Assembly: GCA_932294295.1 (NCBI GenBank)
Contig: OW028584.1
Span: forward strand, 27,303,970-27,367,969
Origin: Alitta virens
Lineage: Eukaryota; Annelida; Polychaeta; Phyllodocida; Nereididae
Length of the DNA: 64,000 nucleotides
Reading direction: 5' to 3'
The translations under genes and the position numbers were made by a program. The notes beneath the pieces are model-generated. The model was not told the origin of the DNA. It did not search any database and saw only the letters and a list, made by a program, of their open reading frames with translations. This document shows positions 56,535 to 64,000 of the stretch, one piece after another (the stretch's first letter is position 1; every line of letters begins with the position of its first letter).

Positions 56535-56685
56535 CATGGCCAAATGTGCCACGTGCATTTTCCATGCGTTTGAATAAACGCATGGAAAATGCATGGTTTT
56601 CACCACATCATAATTAGGCAAAAACCATGCGTTTTCCATGCGTTTATCCTTCTCGTGCAAAATGCACGTAGCACATTTGGCCATG
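56535..56685. mobile_element. Palindromic MITE-1 copy 3
   Basis: 151 bp between TA dinucleotides (56,533-56,534 and 56,686-56,687). The left arm has GCGTTTGAATAAACGCATGG and the right arm TTTATCCTTCTCGTG. Confidence 0.93.
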
Positions 56686-56687
56686 TA

Positions 56688-57899
56688 CTACTGTAACAAT
56701 AACAGAAGACTCTTGTTAATGTGACCACTTGAGGCTCGAATTATATTGTGTGCCACACCATACTGAAAAATTAAGGTCAAACTTGAAAATGAGTTTCACC
56801 AAAAAATTCTTGTTAAGAAAAGCTCGGGGAGTTCAAGATGTGAAAAAAATCAGGACGCTTTCAGAGAATGAGAGAGCACCAACAGAAATATAACTTTTTT
56901 GGGTGTGTTATCTAGCTGACAATGGTGGCATTTCAGTGAATTACTGAGAATTTAAATGTGAATGCAGTCAATTTTGTATTTGCAATATCTCTTTGTCCAA
57001 CATCAGCGCACAGCTAAACTGGTTATAGTTCTCAAGAAATTTTGGAATGTCTCAGGAAAAACTCAGAATTATTAGGTGAATTTAGTTTTCATGCAACACA
57101 GTTGGTTTGTTAGTGTATTGAATCAGTAAATAAATCAATAACAGAACATTTATACAAAATACATGATATCTGAATCTGGGTAAAAATCTCTACTCAGTTA
57201 TAAAGTCAAGATGGACTTAATAGTGAGATAGCTTTATTTCAAAATATCTTATGATAGCACATATTTCTTCTGTTTGAAAAGATGTGTATATTAGGTTAAT
57301 ACACTGAACTTAAGTAACTGAAAAATGGTCTACCATAAGATTAACATGTGGCTTTTATTGACATTTGTTCATATCAGAAAAGATAGTTATATCTATAACT
57401 CTACTCATTAAGTCTATATAAAGCTACATCTACAGAAGTATGATATACAAGTTCTCAGAATTGTATTAATGTAAAGAATCAATAATATGAGGTACCACCA
57501 TAAATGCTCTTTAATCTCTTGTACAAGTGTGTCCATTGATGAAGTAAATCAATGATTAATCCAAGGTTCCTAATACTTTGAACTCTTGCTATGTTTTATT
57601 TATGGCAGTATTTTCAGAGATATAACTATACCAACTAATGTTTTGATATTCTTAGGCTATTGGAATCCTGCCAGACTAGCTTAAAATACTTGTATAGTGT
57701 ACAGTTGAACCCCACATTCTGAGCACTTCAATAACAAGGTTTCTCATAAGTAATATCATGAAATTTGGTCAACATAAACATAGGATAACAAAACAAAAGA
57801 CAACATGACATATATTGTATTATTAACACCAAATAGCATCAACATAGCACAAAGTTAGTTCCATTAAAAAGAGCCTGTCAAACTGAACCTAGACACAGC
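56688..57899. other. Unrecognised AT-rich DNA
   Basis: Nothing was recognised. Confidence 0.4.
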
Positions 57900-57901
57900 T
57901 A

Positions 57902-58052
57902 CATGGCCAAATGTGCCATGTGCGTTTTCTATGAGAAGGATAAACTCATGGAAAATGCATGGTTTTTAGCTAATAATTATGAAGCAACAACCATGCGTTT
58001 TCCATGCGTTTATCCAAACGCTTGGAAAACGCACGTGGCACAATTGGCCATG
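57902..58052. mobile_element. Palindromic MITE-1 copy 4 (flipped)
   Basis: 151 bp between TA dinucleotides (57,900-57,901 and 58,053-58,054). Here GAGAAGGATAAACTC is in the left arm and TTTATCCAAACGCTTGG in the right, so it is inserted in the opposite orientation to copies 2, 3 and 5. Confidence 0.92.
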
Positions 58053-58054
58053 TA

Positions 58055-61000
58055 GACAACTTCTGCTATTCGATGCTACCTGCCACCAAATGAAACTGTC
58101 TGGCTAGAGCTGGGCACCATTTGGTGCATAAAAGTGAGGGTTATGGCATATTTGTCATTTTGCTGAAAAGATTCATGTCCAATCATGTTTTTTCAGAGGT
58201 GGTAGGTGTAAGCCCACTTTAGCTAGGAGTGGACAGGAGCATATTTAATGAAACTAACTGTATCATTTTTAACAAAGCTAGGACTTCATATATTTTATGA
58301 AAATCATATAGCATAGTGGAACAATCTGATTACCCTCACGTTTCAATTAAATATTATTAGTAGGGTACTGAAATGTACAGTGATTGAGATGTGGTCATTT
58401 TCTCAGATGAAACATCTGAGAGACATTGCTCTACAGGTTTACCATTGAAGTCCACAATGTTTAGCAGTTGGTCACTAAGTGTTTCGAAAACAAAATCATC
58501 TCAACTGTATTCTTACCTCTTTATATTCTAAGAACCACCAATACCACATATGTTAATAAATTGTAGTTATCAGTGTAGAGATTATACTGTATATACAAGT
58601 ACATATTGAGCATTGGCATTGTATTCTTTGCTTACCTCTGCATAAAAGAAAACACATCTATTGATGTTCTCATGACACAAATATGCAATAAAGGCAACTG
58701 CGGTAAAATTTGAGTTAAATCATCCTTAAAAATCGATCAAATGGACTCAGATGTTTGGCAATGACCATGATGGTTTATCAGCACAAAAGCAACACTAAAC
58801 GTATAAAAACAAGTTGCCAGGGTTGTGTAGGAGAAAAAATAGTGGAACATGAAAGGAAAAAAAAAAGTGGTGAAAAATGAAGAACAAGTAGCCTCTGGAG
58901 TTATGGGATGCAGATTGCAATGGAACGCTAATTTGGAATGCAGATTGTGTTTCAAATTTATGATTGAGCAATTCCTCCTCCATTGAATATTGATTCCATG
59001 GTACTATTCACAGTGTGAGGTGGTGCTTTGGAGTAGATTGGCTAAATTTAGTTGCTCCCAACTACAGTTCAATGCAAGCCGGATCTATAGCCATATACAG
59101 GTGTGCATAGTTCAATTAGGATATTAAACTTACAATGAAATGCCTCAGAGTTAATGCATTATTCAACCCTGCAAAACATGAAGAGGGATCCAGGCTAATT
59201 TCAGTTCATTTCATGCATTGGGGTAGTTTGTTTTCAACATTTTTATGTAGGACGGATCATTCCGGAGTTGGCAATATTTTTGCCATTATTAACATCCCGG
59301 GTACATGTAAACTATGGACTGTATTAATTAGTTGATAGCCTAAGACAATATGTTGTGATGTTGTGACATGCAATGCATAGCAATGTTGCTAACCAAACAA
59401 AAAGAAATGCATAATCCACTGAATTACACTAATCAATTAACACCTAGGATTGACAGATTTCAGACACTGCTAATTTATCTAATAATCCATAAATCCATTA
59501 ATCCATTGATTTAATTGATTTCAGGTAGTTTATCAAACCTATATGCTGACCACACATAGGAAAAATGCCACTGAAGGCCAAAAAGGCCAGCATTGGTCAC
59601 TATGGGTGTCAGATGCTGTGGTCAGTTTGGACTTCTGACCCTTGAATTTATGGATATCACATCAGAAGGGGTGGGCACTTTGGCCTATCTGTCACAATCG
59701 CTATTGTGCAGTCTAGCAGGACAACAATGATTTGGTAGTATGATCGGCTAGTTTGGTGATGGGCGAAGCGATGAAAAACTAATCGATCACTCGATCACTC
59801 AGAGACTCCAAATGGCTGGCCATTCTTTGGCCGTTGATGTCCACTGATAGCATTTGGTCAGTGATGGTCACCCATTGGTCAGCCTATGCTGGCCCATGGT
59901 CTACCTTTATTGGCTGAAATCAGGCCTTTTTGCTAAGCTACAGCATCAGGGCCCAGACAAATTGCCCTGCTTTTATGATGGTAGTCAAGGCCCATAGTAG
60001 TGGCCAGGAAATTGAATGTATATCTGCCTAATACACAGCAATGCAGGAATATGGCTGCCAAACCTTGGGCTAAACCACGAGTTGCACTCGGAAAGCAGGA
60101 AATTCCAAACAATTCCTCAGGAAATAAAGTACAAACTAAGTACGCATTGATCGAATGCTGTCGCTCCCGCAGAAATCTCATTCTCTTGTAGTAACCGCCC
60201 TCTTTCTCTTCTTCGATGAGTTGTGACATTCTCTTTAAAAGGTCATGAAAACTTCCAAGAAACACATATCCGATGAAAATTACATGTCAGGATATGAAAC
60301 ATCTTGCATTTATTCATTGTATTCATTGTAAGTAATTTTCTAGATGCAATATCCCTGTTCCTATCCCATCCTGTCTAGTATATCTTCCACATTGCATGCT
60401 ACTGATCCATATATTTTAAGTTTGCCCCACCTTACTTTGACATCCCCTTTTTCGTTTTGCTTTTAAGAAAACACTGCATTATCTTCTGAATCATATTTTG
60501 CTCCACATTTTCAAGTTTTCATTTAATTTCAGCTGGCCTCATTAACTATAAGACATAAGAGCAGCATAGATTGGTTCAACTATTCTAAATTATCAAATTG
60601 TTTTCCAACAGCTCATCTTATCTGATCACATGCTCTGCTCTTGTCTTCTCTCCTCTTAATTACAAAATGTTTCCTCTGAAAACCTCACCCCATCCCATTC
60701 CATATTGACTTCTTTATACAATAAAATTGTTCTCACTTTTTTACTGTATGCTCTGTTTTCTTAGTCAATATGATTCACATACCCACATATCTTGAATGCT
60801 GTATGACCTAACCGTTCGCCTAGGAGAACTCATTAATAACTGTTGTCAATTATTAGTTGCAATGAGCAATACAAAAATGTGTCTACTGAATCATTCCTAT
60901 TCCTTCTTGATCCTATTTAACCCAAATGTACCTCATTTAACCCAATCTTACATAGTTTCATTGATCGATACTCCTACAATACACCTCAAAGAAAGACCAA

Positions 61001-61070
61001 TCTAATTCTGCATCCAACCCCGTCCTAGTTCTCTGCGTAAATACACTTTTTTCACCCTCCTTGAGCCTCC
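58055..61070. other. Unrecognised DNA; one candidate frame
   Basis: A 110-codon minus frame at 59,933-60,265 begins with a helix-like, charged segment (KRMSQLIEEEKEGGYYKRM) and may deserve a search, but no family is recognised. No other gene or repeat was recognised. Confidence 0.35.
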
Positions 61071-61254
61071 TACAAACACACGCCATATCTCTTTACCCCA
61101 GGGACTGACACCAACTGAGTCATTGACACAAGAATGGAGGATCATTCAGTCTGCCTAATTACTCCTCCCAAGACGTATGGATGCTATGCATGTCTGCGAT
61201 ATTGGCATGGTGGTGTTACCGTCTGGTTTTCGTCAAGGCACCTGAGGAATGCTG
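61071..61254 (+). repeat. 184-bp direct repeat, left copy
   Basis: It matches 63,192-63,375 base for base apart from a few substitutions, with no gaps (constant offset 2,121). It contains CCCCAGGGACTGACACCAAC and CCTCCCAAGACGTATGGATG. Homology ends sharply on both sides. Confidence 0.88.
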
Positions 61255-62843
61255 CTGGTATGAAGATGCTCCATATGAACTACCAAAGAAGGGACGAAAT
61301 AACACAAAAATATTTCAACCATAAACGGTCAAAGAGGCATTACTGGTGCAGAAAGAAGAACATTTTAAGCTGTCATAATAGGGAATAGGGTACGTCAAAT
61401 GATTACCCCCAGATAAACTATAGCTGAGAAGAAGCTTACAATAAACTATTGAAGAGACAAACTGCCTTAAGGAAAACTTAATTATTGACTATACCGAGAA
61501 ATAGGCACACTGGTGCATTATGGAACAGAACATGACCTTTCGAGAGAGAGATTAACTATCAGCGTAAAAGCATACTTACAGTTTCTACCAAGACAAAAAC
61601 TAAATTGTGTAAACCATCCGAGACATCAGAACATTGTCTAAAAACTAGACGCAAGAAAGACATCATACATCTTCCAGACAACTCAGGAGACAGATCTTTT
61701 ATGACAATCGATATGAATTATACATGTGACTCACTTGTCTTGGCAGGTGAAATTGAGACCTAGTATCACCACATAATAGTATACATTTATGGGTGTACCA
61801 GATACTAAGAATGTGTATATTACACTGTACTATATGCCAGACTTGAAATCACCATTCCCTTATATGATTTTAAAGCAATAAAATATTCACATAAGATGGA
61901 GCGGATATAGAATACATGTGTTTGATGTACTGATGAAAGTACGGTAACGAATGCAGTAAAGAAATACATGCAAGTCTCTCCATTGGTTTTTTTTTCTTAT
62001 TATGTATAATTATATTTTTATTTTGTTTCGTAATGCCCAACATAGTACATCAACGAACCTTTCAAATGTACAAGGGTCATGAGGACACAACTAATAAACT
62101 AAAAGCATACCTAGCAATAACAGGCATTGAGAGATTGGATAACCTGTAAAATAATCTGATAATATGTTCATGCCTTGTTGTTCCAGGTCATGTTCAGGTG
62201 TTGTGTAAGAGTTCTTGAACTCAGTTTGCACTCTGAAGTCTGTCTTTGATACTCAATGAGCCCCTTTTATTCCTTGAGATCACGAACGAACCCCTCTTTT
62301 CCATTTACACAAAGCAGAACACTGTACTGAGAACAGAATGAGAAAGAGGCGATGCACGAGGTACCGAGGAAGAAACACTTTCATTTTCATATGAAGAGGT
62401 TGAGAAAAGACCTTAATTAACTTCATTTAAATGTCCATGGCATGAGGGTAACCCCTGGTAACACTGTAACAAGAGCATTCACTTGATACGACACTGACAC
62501 ATTGAAAGTGTAAATTGAAGTTCAGCAGGGTTACCTTGACATTGCCATTAATGCTTTTATACCTAAGTCACATTATAGCTTTCATTCCACTGAAAATGAT
62601 ATAATTTCCTTGATCCAGTTTAATATCCAGAATCGGCAAACTGTAACAAATGAAGCAACTCAAACTGTATATTATAGTGGGATTCAAAATTATTGTCCAC
62701 TAGTTTTTAGTCATTTCATTTTTTCATACAATGCATGGATCGATTTAAAATTGATAGAATATATTACAACTGGAAATTTGCACTGGTTCATGCTTTGTAA
62801 ATATGACGAAAAAAGTGGAGATTCATTACAAATCCTGCTATTG
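61255..62843. other. Interior between the 184-bp repeats
   Basis: AT-rich with scattered short frames. No reverse-transcriptase, integrase or transposase motif was recognised. Confidence 0.4.
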
Positions 62844-62846
62844 TTA

Positions 62847-62998
62847 CATGGCCAATTGTGCCACATGCTTTTTTTCATGCGTTTGGATAAACGCATGGAA
62901 AACGCATGGTTTTTTCCTTATTATAATTAGCTAAAAACCATGTGTTTCCCATGCGTTTATCCTTCTCATGGAAAATGCATGTGGCACATTTGGCCATG
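62847..62998. mobile_element. Palindromic MITE-1 copy 5
   Basis: 152 bp with TA at the left (62,845-62,846). The right flank reads TT, so the duplication has a change. The left arm has GTTTGGATAAACGCATGG and the right TTTATCCTTCTCATGG. It lies between the two 184-bp direct repeats. Confidence 0.92.
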
Positions 62999-63191
62999 TT
63001 GTTACACAAATTAAGAATTTTTCTCATTTCTGTTATTTCCTCATCAAGCCCAATAATGACCAAAAATATACCATCACCTCACAGTCTGCGCATCAATATT
63101 GTACCTGTCCATTGTTATCAACACCTCTTGGTATCTCAGCACAATGGTTTCCTCACTTCCCTCCTTCTGTTTTTGCGCCTCTTTAGCTGCC

Positions 63192-63375
63192 TACAAACAC
63201 ACGCCATATCTCTTTACCCCAGGGACTGACACCAACTGAGCCATTGACACAAGAATGGAGGATCATTCAGTCTGCCTAATTACTCCTCCCAAGACATATG
63301 GATGCTATGCATGTCAGCGATATTGGCCTGGTGATCTTAGCGTCTGGTTTTCATCAAGATACCTGAGGAATGCTG
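63192..63375 (+). repeat. 184-bp direct repeat, right copy
   Basis: The second copy of the sequence at 61,071-61,254, same orientation. Confidence 0.88.
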
Positions 63376-63640
63376 AGGAAGCTCAATATTAACAGTTACG
63401 GTTATACAGAGACAGAGACACCGACGACAAACATAGCTCAGCATAAACAACTGTACCAATGAGTATTCGGGAAAAATACTATATATGTTCCTCTGATATA
63501 CGGATGAAATATTACAGCAAAAGAGATTAACCGTTGCAAAAGGAATAAGTCAATTTTTGACAACCAAAAACACCCAACTGGTTAGAGGAAGAGAACATTA
63601 ACTATAATCATAGAACCAGCTACCAAGGTGGATATATATA
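63376..63640. other. Unrecognised DNA
   Basis: Nothing was recognised between the direct repeat and the terminal simple repeats. Confidence 0.4.
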
Positions 63641-63694
63641 TAACTGCTTCCATGTGTGTATGACTTTGTATATTTGTATATTTGTAAATATCTA

Positions 63695-63796
63695 CTAATG
63701 TATATCACTTCATATTGTATGTCACTTCATATTGTATGTCACTTCATATTGTATGTCAACATTCCCATCTCATATTGTATATCACTTCATATTGTT
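63695..63796. repeat. Short tandem repeat CACTTCATATTGTATGT
   Basis: About five units of TCACTTCATATTGTATG with small changes, one unit broken by CAACATTCCCATC. Confidence 0.85.
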
Positions 63797-63826
63797 TACC
63801 ATGTTGATAACAGTTAACAGTACATC

Positions 63827-63828
<2 letters not shown>

Positions 63829-63886
<58 letters not shown>
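63829..63886. repeat. AT dinucleotide run
   Basis: About 29 AT units in a row. Confidence 0.97.
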
Positions 63887-63888
<2 letters not shown>

Positions 63889-64000
63889 TATGCTTAGTGT
63901 TTAGTATTGTTATTGAATCTGAATTGTTTTGCAAAAACTATTTGTTGGTGCTTTTTTAAACAGTATTATTACTATTATTTGTTTAGTTCCGGGTGCTTTA

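Noticed and set aside
1..64000. A new multi-gene system (defence, biosynthetic or mobile island)
   Set aside because: Only one split gene and non-coding repeats are visible; nothing indicates a cooperating gene set.

Overview
The window is nuclear DNA from a multicellular animal, most likely a marine invertebrate of mollusc-like type. That placement is an inference from repeat style and intron structure, not a species call. There are no operons, no bacterial genes, no rRNA and no intact tRNA gene. The DNA is AT-rich and dense in tetra- and pentanucleotide microsatellites, tRNA-derived SINEs and short inverted-repeat DNA transposons. Almost all long open frames in it are artefacts of simple repeats or lie inside SINEs.

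One real gene can be supported. On the minus strand three exons (27428-27186, 24405-24299, 19962-19801) have consensus splice sites and matching intron phases (2, then 1). Joined, they encode about 170 residues of alternating thrombospondin type-1 repeats in the THSD7A/THSD7B arrangement, that is, part of a large extracellular or membrane-anchored adhesion protein. The middle exon is only 107 nt and falls below ordinary ORF cut-offs. The exons before and after these three were not found, so the gene runs beyond what I can resolve. The two introns (about 2.8 and 4.3 kb) carry a CTTAT array, a polypyrimidine tract, an approximately 20-bp minisatellite and several SINEs.

Layout. 1-580: 3' end of a non-LTR retrotransposon. 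0.6-8.6 kb: mostly unrecognised AT-rich DNA with GATA, TGTC and GAAA repeats and a cluster of GGTCA half-sites near 3.6 kb. 8.6-18.8 kb: SINEs, a 690-bp TCTA array, a CTCAT array, a decayed possible transposase fragment at 15.3-15.6 kb and copies of an approximately 119-bp MITE. 18.9-19.7 kb: a Tc1-type element without transposase, 69 bp from the last visible exon. 19.8-27.4 kb: the THSD7-like exons. 27.4-44 kb: unrecognised DNA with SINEs, TCTA arrays and a 238-bp TA-flanked MITE. 44.7-46 kb: two inverted purine/pyrimidine pentanucleotide arrays. 47.3-47.7 kb: a GGTAT array split by a retrotransposon tail. 49.7-54.4 kb: a repeat-rich block with a tandem CTGAC-NGTCA repeat, two palindromic MITEs, a GC-rich 21-bp minisatellite and a 149-bp tandem duplication. 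55.8-64 kb: a TCTA array, three more palindromic MITEs, a 184-bp direct repeat pair 2.1 kb apart, and an AT run near the end.

I found no new multi-gene system. The most notable signals are the spliced THSD7-like exon chain, a TA-flanked near-perfect palindromic MITE family (five full copies, one with homogenised arms), two SINE families with visible nesting and target-site duplications, and the pair of long inverted GGAGA/TCTCC arrays.
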